Of a stretch of 64,000 bases of DNA, positions 18,311 through 27,702 are shown in pieces. The position numbers and the translations under genes were made by a program. The notes beneath the pieces are model-generated. The model was not told the DNA's origin, made no database searches, and saw only the letters and a program-made list of their open reading frames with translations. The stretch is from Streptomyces sp. NL15-2K (GTDB lineage: Bacteria; Actinomycetota; Actinomycetes; Streptomycetales; Streptomycetaceae). Each line of letters begins with the position of its first letter. Position 1 is the stretch's first letter. The stretch is from contig NZ_CP130630.1 in assembly GCF_030551255.1 (NCBI RefSeq), positions 6,615,501 to 6,679,500 on the forward strand, in the 5' to 3' direction.

Positions 18311-20164
18311 ATGCCCGAGCTGAGGTCCCGCACAGTCACCCACGGCCGCAATATGGCGGGCGCCCGCGCCCTTATGCGCGCCTCCGGTGTACCCGGTGCG
18401 GACATCGGCCGCAAGCCGATCATCGCGGTCGCCAACAGCTTCACGGAGTTCGTGCCGGGCCACACCCACCTGCAGCCGGTGGGCCGGATCGTCAGCGAGG
18501 CGATCGTGGAGGCCGGCGGCATCCCGCGCGAGTTCAACACCATCGCGGTCGACGACGGCATCGCGATGGGCCACGGCGGCATGCTCTACAGCCTCCCCTC
18601 CCGCGACCTGATCGCGGACAGCGTCGAGTACATGGTCGAGGCGCACTGCGCCGACGCCCTGGTCTGCATCTCCAACTGCGACAAGATCACCCCGGGCATG
18701 CTGATGGCGGCCCTGCGCCTGAACATCCCGACGGTCTTCGTCTCCGGCGGCCCGATGGAGTCCGGCCGCGCCACCCTCGTCGACGGCACGGTCCGCACGC
18801 TCGACCTGGTCGACGCGATCTCCGACGCCGTGAACGACAAGATCTCCGACGAGGACATCCTCCGTATCGAGGAGAACGCCTGCCCGACCTGCGGCTCCTG
18901 CTCCGGCATGTTCACCGCCAACTCGATGAACTGCCTGACGGAGGCCATCGGCCTCTCCCTCCCCGGCAACGGCTCGGTCCTGGCCACCCACACGGCCCGC
19001 AAGGCGCTCTACGAGAACGCGGCGCGCACGGTCATGGACATCACCCGCCGCTACTACGAGCAGGACGACGAGACGGTCCTGCCGCGCAACATCGCAACCT
19101 TCTCCGCCTTCGAGAACGCGATGGCCCTGGACATCGCGATGGGCGGCTCCACGAACACGATCCTGCACCTGCTGGCGGCGGCCCAGGAGGCGGGCGTCCC
19201 CTTCGGCCTGGAGGAGATCAACGACGTCTCGCGCCGCGTGCCCTGCCTGGCGAAGGTCGCCCCGAACGTGGCCAAGGACCGCACGTACTACATGGAGGAC
19301 GTGCACCGCGCCGGCGGCATCCCGGCCCTCCTCGGCGAACTGCACCGCGCCGGCCTGCTGAACGAGGACGTCCACGCGGTCCACAGCCCGTCCCTGGCGG
19401 ACTGGCTCAAGACCTGGGACGTCCGCGGCGGCTCGCCCTCCCCGGAGGCCGTGGAGCTGTGGCACGCGGCCCCCGGCTGCGTCCGCTCCGCCGAGGCCTT
19501 CTCCCAGTCCGAGCGCTGGGAGGCGCTGGACGAGGACGCCGAGGGCGGCTGCATCCGCAGCGCCGAGCACGCGTACTCGAAGGACGGCGGCCTGGCGGTC
19601 CTCAAGGGCAACCTGGCGGTCGACGGCTGTGTGGTGAAGACGGCCGGTGTCGACGAGTCCATCTGGACCTTCGAGGGTCCGGCGGTCGTCTGCGAGTCCC
19701 AGGAAGAGGCCGTCGAGAAGATCCTCAACAAGCAGATCACGCACGGTGACGTCGTGGTCATCCGTTACGAGGGCCCCAAGGGCGGCCCCGGCATGCAGGA
19801 GATGCTCTACCCCACGTCCTTCCTCAAGGGCCGCGGCCTCGGCAAGACCTGCGCCCTGATCACGGACGGCCGCTTCTCCGGCGGCACCTCGGGCCTGTCC
19901 ATCGGCCACGCCTCCCCGGAGGCGGCCTCCGGCGGCACGATCGCCCTCGTCCAGGACGGCGACCGCATCCGCATCGACATCCCGAACCGCACGATCGACC
20001 TGCTGGTCGACGACGCCGAGCTGGCGCGGCGTGAGCAGGCGCTGGGCGGGGTGTACGCCCCTCAGAGCCGGGACCGGAAGGTCTCGGCGGCCCTGCGGGC
20101 GTACGCGGCGATGGCGACCAGCGCGGACAAGGGCGCCGTGCGGGACGTCAGCAAGCTGGGCTGA
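18311..20164 (+). CDS. ilvD: Dihydroxy-acid dehydratase IlvD
   Basis: 617 residues, full length for the ilvD/edd family. Fe-S cluster Cys occur in [13 protein letters not shown] and [14 protein letters not shown], and the family signature [14 protein letters not shown] is near the C-terminus. The enzyme converts dihydroxy-acids to 2-keto acids in valine, isoleucine and leucine synthesis. ATG at 18311 follows GAAGGAG. It is monocistronic with a strong hairpin after the stop, and its leader contains the 10-bp repeat array. Confidence 0.97.
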   Translation: MPELRSRTVTHGRNMAGARALMRASGVPGADIGRKPIIAVANSFTEFVPGHTHLQPVGRIVSEAIVEAGGIPREFNTIAVDDGIAMGHGGMLYSLPSRDLIADSVEYMVEAHCADALVCISNCDKITPGMLMAALRLNIPTVFVSGGPMESGRATLVDGTVRTLDLVDAISDAVNDKISDEDILRIEENACPTCGSCSGMFTANSMNCLTEAIGLSLPGNGSVLATHTARKALYENAARTVMDITRRYYEQDDETVLPRNIATFSAFENAMALDIAMGGSTNTILHLLAAAQEAGVPFGLEEINDVSRRVPCLAKVAPNVAKDRTYYMEDVHRAGGIPALLGELHRAGLLNEDVHAVHSPSLADWLKTWDVRGGSPSPEAVELWHAAPGCVRSAEAFSQSERWEALDEDAEGGCIRSAEHAYSKDGGLAVLKGNLAVDGCVVKTAGVDESIWTFEGPAVVCESQEEAVEKILNKQITHGDVVVIRYEGPKGGPGMQEMLYPTSFLKGRGLGKTCALITDGRFSGGTSGLSIGHASPEAASGGTIALVQDGDRIRIDIPNRTIDLLVDDAELARREQALGGVYAPQSRDRKVSAALRAYAAMATSADKGAVRDVSKLG

Positions 20165-20178
20165 GGTTTTCGCTGTTC

Positions 20179-20204
20179 GGGGCCGTCCCTTCGGGGGCGG
20201 CCCC
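20179..20204 (+). terminator. ilvD terminator hairpin
   Basis: Stem ggggccgtccc / gggggcggcccc with a short ttc loop lies 15 bp after the ilvD stop, between convergent genes. GC-rich stem without a long T-run, typical of Streptomyces. Confidence 0.75.
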
Positions 20205-20238
20205 TTCGCATGTCACCCGTGCCACGGCCGTCATCAGG

Positions 20239-22356
20239 TCACCAGGCGGACGGGTCGCTTCCACTCACGGCGAAGACGGTCCCGTCGGGGGCACCGGCGT
20301 ACACGTGACCGCCCGCGACGACGGGCGTCGGCACCGAGCCGACGACCTGGTCCGAGTTCTCGGCGAACCGCGGTCGTGTCTGCCCGACGAGCTTGCCGTC
20401 ACGGGCGTCCACGGCGAGCAGCCGCCCGTCAGGGGCCGTGACGTACACGTGCCGGCCATCGGCGACCGGTGCGGATCCCCGGGTCACGGCCGTCTCCAGG
20501 CGCCACCGCTGCTCACGCGCGGCCATGTCGACGGCCACCAGCGATCCGCCCGACCCCATGAGGTACACCAGGTTCCCGCGGACAGTGCCATGCGCCTGTT
20601 CCAGCGGAACGGGCAGCGCCACCCGCCGCGATACCCCGTTGTCCGGCGTGTAGCGCACCACAGCCTTCGCGTCCTCGTAGACCGCGTCGACGGAGACGAA
20701 GAACACCGCCCCGCCCGCCGTACCGACCGGCTTCAGGCTCCCCTTGAGCTGTGCGTCCCATCGCACGTCCCCCGTGTCCGGATCCACCGCGCTGACCCGC
20801 GTGCTCTTCCCGTCGCCGGTCGCGCTCGTCGCGTACGCCAGCGGATCTCCGGGGAAGGAGACGAAGTACGGCACCTTGTGCCCCGGTATCCGGTGGCTCC
20901 ACTTCGTGGCGCCCGAGGCGCTGTCCACACCGGTGACCGTGCCGTCGGCGCCGGTGAGCAGCAGCGCCCCCGCCGCGTACTCCAGCCCGCTGGACAGGGG
21001 TACGTCCTGCCGCCAACGCGTCCTGCCCGAAGCGGGATCAAGGGCCTCCAGACGCCGGCTCAGACCCAGCGCGGGCTGCACGAGGCCGCCCGACAGGACC
21101 GGCCGTCCGCCGCCCGCCTCGGTGACGGCGTGCCGCCACAGCAGATGACCGTCGGACGGATCGAGGGCGAAGACCAGCCCGGACCGCGCACAGAGCAACT
21201 TCCCCGCCCCGTACGAGCACTGGGGCGTCCCCTCCTTGCTCTCGGGCGCCGGCGTCGCCTCCCACGGACCGAACCTCGCCGAGGCGGCGGGCGATGCGCT
21301 TGCGCCCTTCGACGCGCTGCTGGGGGTGTCCATCAGCCGCACCGAGGCCAACGCGACGATCGCGGCGAGGCCCAACGCCCCGGCTGTGAGAACCGCCGGT
21401 CTGCGCAGACGTCTCCTGGGCCGGGGCTCGGGCTCCTCCTCGGCAGGTGACTCGGACACGGGCTCAAGCTCGGGCTCGAGCGCGTCCACCGTCCGCTGCC
21501 CCGGTATGAACACCTGCGTGTCGTACGAGGCCGCCACCGACCGCAGCTCCCGCATCAACTCGTCCGGCGTGGGCCGGTCCTCGGGCTCCTTGGCGAGACA
21601 GCGCCGCACGAGCGACGCGAGGTTCTCCGGTACGCCGGTCAGGTCGGGCTCGTCGTGCACGACCTGATAGGCGACGACGTACGGACTGTCGGAGTCGAAC
21701 GGCCCGCGCCCCGTCGCCGCGTGCACCATCACGGACCCGAGCGCGAAGATGTCGGCGGCCGGCCCGACCTCCCGCGGCCGCCGGAACTGCTCGGGTGCCA
21801 TGAACGGCGGGGTCCCGATCAACTTCCCGGTCTCGGTCCGCAGTTCGCTGTCCTTTGGCCGAGAAATGCCGAAGTCGATGACCTTGGGCCCGTCCTCCGC
21901 GAGCAGCACATTGCTCGGTTTGAGATCCCGGTGCACCACGCCGACCCGATGGATGTCGCGCAACGCCTCGGCCAGCCCGGCCATCAGCCGGCGCAACTGG
22001 TCCGGCCCCATGGGCCCGTTCCGCTTCACATGATCGGACAAGGTGGACCCGGGGATGAACAGGGTGGCCATCCAGGGCCGCTCGGCCTCAGGGTCGGCGT
22101 CGACGACGGGCGCGGTGAAGGCACCGCTCACCCGCCTGGCCGCACCCACCTCCTGCCGGAACCGCCCCCTGAACTCGGGATCCCTGGCGAACTCGGCATG
22201 GACGACCTTCACCGCGACCTTCATCCCCGAGGTGCTCCTGGCGAGGTGCACGACGCCCATGCCGCCGGAGCCCAGACACGACTCCAGACGGTAGTGACCG
22301 GCGTATTCCGGAAGTTCCGCTTCCGCGCCCGCTCCGGTGTTGCGCTGTGGCGCCAT
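20239..22356 (-). CDS. Membrane Ser/Thr protein kinase with extracellular PQQ-type beta-propeller
   Basis: 705 residues. The Hanks-type kinase domain spans about 20-285: G-loop LGSGGMGVVHLA, catalytic Lys 50, HRDLKPSN at 142-149, DFG at 161-163 and APE in FMAPEQF. A basic juxtamembrane segment leads to one transmembrane helix (about 331-351). The outer part has repeated WD/PQQ-like blades (ALDPSDGHLLWRHAV, ALDPASGRTRWRQDV, AVDARDGKLVG, YAGAPDGTVFAVSG). It is likely a receptor kinase sensing an outside ligand; substrates are unknown. Divergent from the SH3 gene. Confidence 0.94.
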   Translation of the reverse strand: MAPQRNTGAGAEAELPEYAGHYRLESCLGSGGMGVVHLARSTSGMKVAVKVVHAEFARDPEFRGRFRQEVGAARRVSGAFTAPVVDADPEAERPWMATLFIPGSTLSDHVKRNGPMGPDQLRRLMAGLAEALRDIHRVGVVHRDLKPSNVLLAEDGPKVIDFGISRPKDSELRTETGKLIGTPPFMAPEQFRRPREVGPAADIFALGSVMVHAATGRGPFDSDSPYVVAYQVVHDEPDLTGVPENLASLVRRCLAKEPEDRPTPDELMRELRSVAASYDTQVFIPGQRTVDALEPELEPVSESPAEEEPEPRPRRRLRRPAVLTAGALGLAAIVALASVRLMDTPSSASKGASASPAASARFGPWEATPAPESKEGTPQCSYGAGKLLCARSGLVFALDPSDGHLLWRHAVTEAGGGRPVLSGGLVQPALGLSRRLEALDPASGRTRWRQDVPLSSGLEYAAGALLLTGADGTVTGVDSASGATKWSHRIPGHKVPYFVSFPGDPLAYATSATGDGKSTRVSAVDPDTGDVRWDAQLKGSLKPVGTAGGAVFFVSVDAVYEDAKAVVRYTPDNGVSRRVALPVPLEQAHGTVRGNLVYLMGSGGSLVAVDMAAREQRWRLETAVTRGSAPVADGRHVYVTAPDGRLLAVDARDGKLVGQTRPRFAENSDQVVGSVPTPVVAGGHVYAGAPDGTVFAVSGSDPSAW

Positions 22357-22413
22357 GGAACCACCCCCGTGCTCTACGTCCGCGCGCGCGACGCACGGAG
22401 CCTAGTCGATGAC

Positions 22414-22453
22414 TCGTACGAGACAGAGGCGGCTTGCTAGCCTCTCTGTACGA
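22414..22453. promoter_or_regulatory. Imperfect inverted repeat in a divergent promoter region
   Basis: tcgtacgagacagaggc (22414-22430) and gcctctctgtacga (22440-22453) form an imperfect dyad in the 182-bp gap between the divergent kinase and SH3 genes. It may be an operator or part of two facing promoters; no regulator can be named. Confidence 0.4.
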
Positions 22454-22538
22454 ATCGCGGACATGTGTTTCATGGCGTGATTCGGGGGAATCAACGGGAC
22501 CCCATGGCAGTCATGGGGTCAAACGGGGGAGGTTTTTC

Positions 22539-22871
22539 ATGTCTGTCGACCGTGCCGAAGAGAGAACCGAAGACGCTGCGGGCACCGATGCGGAGGTCAT
22601 CACGACCGCGGCGGAGGCCCTGCGCTACTACTCCGTCGCGCCCGGCGTACGCCTCAACGTCCGCAGCGGTCCCGGCACCAACTACACCGTCGTCCGGATC
22701 CTGCCCGAGGGCGCCAGAGTCCCGATCTTCTGCCAGGCGCCGGGCACGACGGTGTCGGGTCCGTACGGCACGTCGAACATCTGGGACAACATCGACAACG
22801 GCGAGTACGTCTCGGACGCCTACGTGAACACGGGCAGCGACGGCTACATCCGACCGCGCTGTTCCGTGTGA
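22539..22871 (+). CDS. Small bacterial SH3-domain protein
   Basis: 110 residues. The core is an SH3_3-like domain: RLNVRSGPGTNYTVVRILPEGARVPI, then YGTSNIWDNIDNGEYVSDAYVNTG, matching the GPGT and W..i..g.yv.d.yv pattern of this fold. Such domains often bind cell wall, but no signal peptide is visible, so export is not shown. ATG at 22539 follows GGGGGAGG. It is divergent from the Ser/Thr kinase. Confidence 0.85.
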   Translation: MSVDRAEERTEDAAGTDAEVITTAAEALRYYSVAPGVRLNVRSGPGTNYTVVRILPEGARVPIFCQAPGTTVSGPYGTSNIWDNIDNGEYVSDAYVNTGSDGYIRPRCSV

Positions 22872-22932
22872 TCGTCTGATCGTCTCCGATCCCGACCGGA
22901 GCCCGCGGGCCGCCCAGCGCGATAATCAGAGG

Positions 22933-23439
22933 GTGAGCGACGAACATCCCACCCCACCCACCCCCGCGGGCTCCATCGGCGGCCCCCGCCCGGAGCCCCT
23001 CCGCTTCTTCGGCACCACCTGGGTGAACCACGACCACGGCTACACCCGCCGCCGGATCGCCGCATCCGCCGGCTCCCTGGCCGCCGCGGCCGTCTCCTGC
23101 CTCGTCCTCCGCTTCGCCTACGAGGGCATCCAGATCGCCGCCATCGGCGGCTTCGTCACCGCCCTCGTCGTCGCCATGTTCGCGATCTGCAGCGCCCTCG
23201 CCTTCCGCCACACCTGGGACGGCTTCAACAGACGCCCCGACCCCGACCGCCAGGCTTCCCTCCGCGGCCTGCTCGCCATCGGCTTCGTCGGCTCCCTCCT
23301 CGCGTACTTCGCCCGCTCCCTCACCGAGGCCCCCGGCGAGAAACTCCATCGCGAGGAATACGAGACCGCCCTCAACGAACACGAGAAGCGCACGTCTCGC
23401 CGCACCCGCAACCCCTCGAAGAAACGCCGCCGCACATAG
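22933..23439 (+). CDS. Small integral membrane protein of unknown function
   Basis: 168 residues from a GTG. A Pro-rich N-terminus and WVNHDHGYTRRRIAASAG precede three hydrophobic segments (roughly 46-62, 68-90 and 112-128). The C-terminus is strongly basic (KRTSRRTRNPSKKRRRT). I do not recognise the family. It lies 61 bp after the SH3 gene on the same strand and may share its transcript. Confidence 0.75.
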   Translation: MSDEHPTPPTPAGSIGGPRPEPLRFFGTTWVNHDHGYTRRRIAASAGSLAAAAVSCLVLRFAYEGIQIAAIGGFVTALVVAMFAICSALAFRHTWDGFNRRPDPDRQASLRGLLAIGFVGSLLAYFARSLTEAPGEKLHREEYETALNEHEKRTSRRTRNPSKKRRRT

Positions 23440-23845
23440 CCCGGGCCCTCGCGCACGGCCGCCCAGCCCGGGCAGCCGTGCCTCCCCCAGTGCCTTAAAG
23501 GCCTGGGGGACCCCCATGGGCGGCACGGGTGGGCGCAGGCGGCTGCCCCAGTAGCGCCGGGTTGAGCGCCCCACTCCCGCCCAGCACCCACGCCGGGTGA
23601 AGCAGGCCTCCTACCTCGCCGGGGTCGCCGCCGCCAAGGCTCCGGAAAGCAGGCGGCACTCTCCGATCCGCCCCAGACGACGCCGTCGTCCCGCGCTGGG
23701 CTGCGCGACCCACCCCCGTCAGCACCCACGCCGGGTCACCGGAAACTCGGGATACCTGGACCCACCCCGGCCCACCCAACGCCACCCTTCGCCTCTCACC
23801 AAAAACTCACCGCCACTGCCCCCCAACCCCCGCCACCATGGCCGT
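23440..23845. other. 406-bp intergenic stretch with dispersed-repeat copies
   Basis: No convincing gene. It holds a reverse-oriented copy of the dispersed element also found near 38.6 and 47.4 kb (about 23465-23565), carrying an inserted hairpin cccccagtgccttaaaggcctggggg at 23484-23510. Two copies of cagcacccacgccgggt follow, near 23581 and 23719. The methyltransferase promoter probably lies at the right end. Confidence 0.65.
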
Positions 23846-24616
23846 ATGACGGCCTCCTTCCACGCCACCCGAGCCCACTCCTTCAACGCCGCCGCAGCCC
23901 AGTACGCCGCCAACCGCCCCTCCTACCCGCCCGCCCTCTTCCACGCCGTCGAGGAGCTGGCCGGTCGCCCACTCGCCGGCGCCAGGGTCGCGGACATCGG
24001 CGCCGGCACCGGCATCGCGACCGCCCTCCTGGACGCCCGCGGCGCCGACGTCATCGCTGTGGAGCCCGGTGATGGCATGGCGGCCCAGTTCCGCCACAGC
24101 CACCCCGACATCCCGATCCTCAAAGGCAACGGCAACACCCTCCCCCTGGCCACCGACTCCCTCGACTTCCTCACCTACGCCCAGGCCTGGCACTGGACCG
24201 ACCCCACCCTCGCCGTCCCGGAAGCCCTCCGAGTCCTGCGCCCGGGCGGCGCGCTCGCCCTGTGGTGGAACACCGACGCCCTCGACGTGCCGTGGATCGC
24301 CGAGGCCGCCGACCGCATCGGCCGCCACTTCGGCACCGCACCCACCGAGGAGAAGAAGGGGGCCGCGGCCCCCACCCAAGCCGCCGACCCCACCGGCCGC
24401 CTCGACTTCGCTCGCCGCCAGGTCCGCTGGAGCCGCCGCATCCCCGTCGACACCCACCTCGCCAACATCGGCAGCCACTCGATCTTCCTGGTCCACGGCG
24501 AGGAGTCGAGCGCCGCCTTCCTCGCCGAGGAGCGTCAGCACCTGATGCGGACCTTCCCCGACGGAATCGTCGAAGAGGTCTACGACGTCGACCTGCTCGT
24601 CGCCATCAACACCTGA
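23846..24616 (+). CDS. Class I SAM-dependent methyltransferase
   Basis: 256 residues. Rossmann-type methyltransferase with motif I VADIGAGTGIATALL, an acidic residue after strand 2 (VIAVEPGDGM), motif post-II SLDFLTYAQAWHWTD and ALRVLRPGGALALWW. The AQAWHWTD segment is typical of the UbiE-like/methyltransferase 11 group. Substrate unknown. ATG at 23846 gives the family-like N-terminus (SFNAAAAQYAANRPSYP). It is convergent with a candidate small membrane protein. Confidence 0.9.
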   Translation: MTASFHATRAHSFNAAAAQYAANRPSYPPALFHAVEELAGRPLAGARVADIGAGTGIATALLDARGADVIAVEPGDGMAAQFRHSHPDIPILKGNGNTLPLATDSLDFLTYAQAWHWTDPTLAVPEALRVLRPGGALALWWNTDALDVPWIAEAADRIGRHFGTAPTEEKKGAAAPTQAADPTGRLDFARRQVRWSRRIPVDTHLANIGSHSIFLVHGEESSAAFLAEERQHLMRTFPDGIVEEVYDVDLLVAINT

Positions 24617-24634
24617 CGCCCACCAGGAGCGGCC

Positions 24635-24884
24635 CTACGACGCCGCACCCCGCTCCCGCCTCCAACGTGTCCAGCAGCTTCGGCAACGCAGGAACGTCGC
24701 ATGCACCGTGAACACCAGCAACCACACGCCGTACACCGAGGCCAAAGAAGCGATACGGCAATAGTGGCAGCCCCCACTGACAACGCCACCGGATCCACCG
24801 GCGACGCCCACACATAGGCGCAGCGCGACGAGGAACACGACGAGGGACGCGAACAGATCGGCCCTGCCTACGGCACAGCGCATG
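24635..24884 (-). CDS. Candidate small membrane protein with two Cys-x2-Cys pairs
   Basis: 82 residues from an ATG at 24884, preceded by GGAGGTG at good spacing. Two hydrophobic segments (LFASLVVFLVALRLCVGVAG and VYGVWLLVFTV) are separated by a Gly-rich turn with CHYC, and CRSC sits near the C-terminus. Third-position GC is high, as in real genes here. Two CxxC pairs suggest a small metal- or redox-binding membrane protein, but I do not recognise the family, so it remains a candidate. Confidence 0.45.
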
Positions 24885-24970
24885 AGCACAGCACCTCCGG
24901 TTGCAGACCTTGTGAGCAGGAGACTCCGAGCACTCCGCCACGCGCCTGCGCCGCCCAAGTCGCACCCCGC

Positions 24971-24999
24971 TTGACGGCTCTCATCCACAGGAGCATTAT
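24971..24999 (+). promoter_or_regulatory. Consensus-like promoter of the ABC transporter operon
   Basis: TTGACG (24971-24976), 17-bp spacer, CATTAT (24994-24999). This is an unusually good vegetative-type promoter for Streptomyces, and its -10 region is overlapped by an 18-bp palindrome. Confidence 0.7.
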
Positions 25000-25015
25000 T
25001 CATCACGTGATGAAT
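24998..25015. promoter_or_regulatory. 18-bp perfect palindromic operator
   Basis: attcatcacgtgatgaat is an exact 18-bp dyad covering the end of the -10 box and the expected transcription start of the ABC transporter operon. The position is that of a repressor site for a dimeric TetR-, PadR- or MarR-type regulator. No such regulator gene lies beside the operon. Confidence 0.75.
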
Positions 25016-25093
25016 TACGCGCCCGGCCCACCCGACCCGGAAGCAGACAACGAATCCGGCAAGAAGAGCAGGAAGAGCAAGAAGGGCAAGGAG

Positions 25094-25894
25094 ATGCCCC
25101 GAACGAACACCACCTCAGCCACCTCTGCCTCAACCTCCGCCGTCCGCGCCGAAGACCTCACCGTCATCCGCGGCCCTCGCACCGTCCTGCGCAGCCTCCG
25201 CTTCACCGTCCCGCGCGGCCAGATCACCGGTCTCCTCGGCCCTTCCGGCTGCGGCAAGTCGACCCTCATGCGGGCCATCGTCGGCACCCAGGCCAAGGTC
25301 ACCGGCACCCTCGACGTCCTCGGCCGCCCCGCCGGCCACCCCACCCTGCGCACCCGCATCGGCTACGTCACCCAAGCACCCTCCGTCTACAACGACCTGA
25401 CCGTTCGCCAGAACCTCAACTACTTCGCCGCGATCCTCGACCCGGGCCACGCGTCAGCGGACCGCCGCCACGAGAACGTCACCCGAGCCATCGCCGACGT
25501 GGATCTGACCACCCACGCCGACGCCCTCGCCGGCAACCTCTCCGGCGGCCAGCGCAGCCGCGTCTCCCTCGCGGTGGCCCTCCTCGGCACCCCCGAACTC
25601 CTCGTCCTCGACGAACCGACGGTCGGCCTCGACCCCGTCCTACGCCGCGACCTGTGGAACCTCTTCCACGACATCGCGGCGCAGCGAGGAGCGACGTTGC
25701 TCATCTCCTCCCACGTCATGGACGAGGCCGAGCGCTGCCACCGCCTTCTGCTGATGCGCGAGGGCGAGATCCTCGCCGACGACACCCCGGACGCCCTCCG
25801 CACCCGTACGCACTCCGAAACGGTCGAGGCGGCATTCCTGCACCTGGTCGACGAGGCCGTCGCGGCCGGCCGCACGAAGGAGACCGCACGATGA
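25094..25894 (+). CDS. ABC transporter ATP-binding protein (drug-exporter type)
   Basis: About 266 residues from ATG 25094 (AAGGG seven bases upstream); an upstream ATG at 25010 would add a Lys-rich leader. Walker A LLGPSGCGKST, Q-loop GYVTQAPSVYNDLTV, signature NLSGGQRSRVSLAVALL, Walker B LLVLDEPTVGLD and H-loop LLISSHVMDEAERC are all intact. It forms an ABC-2 exporter with the permease gene that overlaps its stop as ATGA. The operon is preceded by a consensus-like promoter and palindromic operator, suggesting repressor control by an inducer. Confidence 0.93.
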   Translation: MPRTNTTSATSASTSAVRAEDLTVIRGPRTVLRSLRFTVPRGQITGLLGPSGCGKSTLMRAIVGTQAKVTGTLDVLGRPAGHPTLRTRIGYVTQAPSVYNDLTVRQNLNYFAAILDPGHASADRRHENVTRAIADVDLTTHADALAGNLSGGQRSRVSLAVALLGTPELLVLDEPTVGLDPVLRRDLWNLFHDIAAQRGATLLISSHVMDEAERCHRLLLMREGEILADDTPDALRTRTHSETVEAAFLHLVDEAVAAGRTKETAR

Positions 25895-26694
25895 GCACGA
25901 GCGCGAGCACGACGAGCACATCCAGCACGACGATCACGCCGGCCCCCACCAGCGCCCTGAACGCCTCCCGCACCACCGCCACCGCGACCCGGGTCCTGCG
26001 CCAGCTCCACCACGACCCGCGCACGATCGCGATGATGATCCTGATCCCCTGCGTGATGCTGTTCCTGCTGCGCTATGTCTTCGACGGCAGCCCGCGCACC
26101 TTCGACAGCATCGGCGCCTCCCTCCTCGGGATCTTCCCCCTGATCACGATGTTCCTGGTGACCTCCATCGCCACCCTGCGCGAACGCACCTCGGGCACCC
26201 TGGAACGCCTCCTCGCGATGCCCCTCGGCAAAGGCGACCTCATCGCGGGCTACGCCCTCGCCTTCGGCACTCTCGCGATCATCCAGTCGGCCCTGGCCAC
26301 CGGCCTGGCGGTCTGGTTCCTCGACCTGGACGTCACGGGCAGCCCCTGGCTCCTCCTCCTGGTAGCCCTCCTCGACGCACTGCTCGGCACAGCCCTGGGC
26401 CTCTTCGTCTCGGCCTTCGCGTCCTCGGAATTCCAGGCAGTCCAGTTCATGCCGGCGGTGATCTTCCCCCAACTCCTCCTCTGCGGCCTTTTCACCCCCC
26501 GAGACAACATGCACCCCGTCCTGGAAGCCATCTCCAACGTCCTCCCCATGTCCTACGCGGTCGACGGCATGAACGAGGTCCTCAAACACACCGACATGAC
26601 CGCCAACTTCGTCCGCGACGCCCTGATCGTGGCGGGATGCGCGCTGCTGGTCCTGGCCCTGGGAGCCGCGACACTGCGACGCCGGACGGCGTAG
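25891..26694 (+). CDS. ABC-2 type transporter permease
   Basis: 267 residues. After a Ser/Thr-rich start come six hydrophobic segments typical of ABC2_membrane proteins, with RERTSGTLERLLAMPLGKGDLI between segments two and three, a hallmark of the family, and GLFTPRDNMHPVLEAISNVLPMSYAVDGM before the last segments. It pairs with the upstream ATPase (4-bp ATGA overlap). Substrate unknown; the class often exports antibiotics or lipids. Confidence 0.92.
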   Translation: MSTSASTTSTSSTTITPAPTSALNASRTTATATRVLRQLHHDPRTIAMMILIPCVMLFLLRYVFDGSPRTFDSIGASLLGIFPLITMFLVTSIATLRERTSGTLERLLAMPLGKGDLIAGYALAFGTLAIIQSALATGLAVWFLDLDVTGSPWLLLLVALLDALLGTALGLFVSAFASSEFQAVQFMPAVIFPQLLLCGLFTPRDNMHPVLEAISNVLPMSYAVDGMNEVLKHTDMTANFVRDALIVAGCALLVLALGAATLRRRTA

Positions 26695-26845
26695 CCCACC
26701 CAAACCCTCCAGCGCTTGAGCACGAGGCCGCTCAGGCCAAGGGCGGCCGGGGCCGACGTCCCGCCCACCGGACGCCCAAGCCGCACACACGCCCCTGATG
26801 CGAGGATGAACCCGGACGACGCACCCCCCGGAGGGCACCCCAGCC

Positions 26846-27658
26846 ATGACCCAGAAAGTCGCAGTCCTCGGCACCGGCAAGATCGGCGAAGCCCTGCTCA
26901 GCGGAATGATCCGCGCCGGCTGGGCCCCGGCCGACCTCCTGGTCACCGCCCGCCGCCCCGAGCGAGCCGAAGAACTCCGCACCCGCTACGGAGTCACCCC
27001 GGTCACCAACCCGGAAGCCGCCAAGACCGCCGACACCCTGATCCTCACGGTCAAACCGCAGGACATGGGCACCCTCCTCGACGAACTCGTCCCACACATC
27101 CCCGCCGACCGCCTCGTCATCAGCGGCGCCGCAGGAATCCCCACCTCCTTCTTCGAGGAGCGCCTCGCAAAAGGCACCCCGGTCGTCCGCGTCATGACGA
27201 ACACCCCCGCCCTGGTCGACGAGGCCATGTCCGTCATCTCCGCCGGCACCCACGCCACCGCCGACCACCTCGCCCACACCGAGGAGATCTTCGGCGCCGT
27301 CGGCAAGACGCTCCGCGTCCCCGAGTCCCAGCAGGACGCCTGCACCGCCCTCTCCGGCTCCGGCCCGGCCTACTTCTTCTACCTGGTCGAAGCCATGACG
27401 GACGCCGGGATCCTCCTCGGCCTGCCCCGCGACAAGGCCCACGACCTGATCGTCCAGTCCGCGATCGGCGCCGCCACCATGCTCCGCGACAGCGGCGAAC
27501 ACCCGGTCAAGCTCCGCGAGAACGTCACCTCCCCCGCGGGCACGACCATCAACGCCATCCGCGAACTCGAGAACCACGGCGTACGAGCCGCGCTCATCGC
27601 CGCCCTCGAAGCCGCCCGCGACCGCAGCCGCGAACTGGCCTCCGGCAACAACAGCTGA
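26846..27658 (+). CDS. proC: Pyrroline-5-carboxylate reductase ProC
   Basis: 270 residues. N-terminal Rossmann motif VAVLGTGKIGEALLSG, substrate-domain signature SGSGPAYFFYLVEAMTDAG and the terminal VTSPAGTTINAIRELE match ProC closely. The enzyme reduces pyrroline-5-carboxylate to proline with NAD(P)H. ATG at 26846 with GGAGG upstream. It is convergent with trpS, with a hairpin terminator between them. Confidence 0.96.
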   Translation: MTQKVAVLGTGKIGEALLSGMIRAGWAPADLLVTARRPERAEELRTRYGVTPVTNPEAAKTADTLILTVKPQDMGTLLDELVPHIPADRLVISGAAGIPTSFFEERLAKGTPVVRVMTNTPALVDEAMSVISAGTHATADHLAHTEEIFGAVGKTLRVPESQQDACTALSGSGPAYFFYLVEAMTDAGILLGLPRDKAHDLIVQSAIGAATMLRDSGEHPVKLRENVTSPAGTTINAIRELENHGVRAALIAALEAARDRSRELASGNNS

Positions 27659-27663
27659 CGCCC

Positions 27664-27691
27664 CGCCGCCCCCGCCCGCCCGGGGGCGGCG
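27664..27691. terminator. Bidirectional terminator between proC and trpS
   Basis: cgccgcccccg (27664-27674) and cgggggcggcg (27681-27691) form an 11-bp perfect stem with a 6-base loop in the 44-bp gap between the convergent genes. Confidence 0.75.
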
Positions 27692-27702
27692 ACACGCCAC
27701 CC

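Noticed and set aside
25420..26982. 520-residue minus-strand ORF opposite the ABC transporter genes
   Set aside because: Antisense shadow: the plus strand has intact Walker motifs and permease helices, and the minus frame has no recognisable domain.
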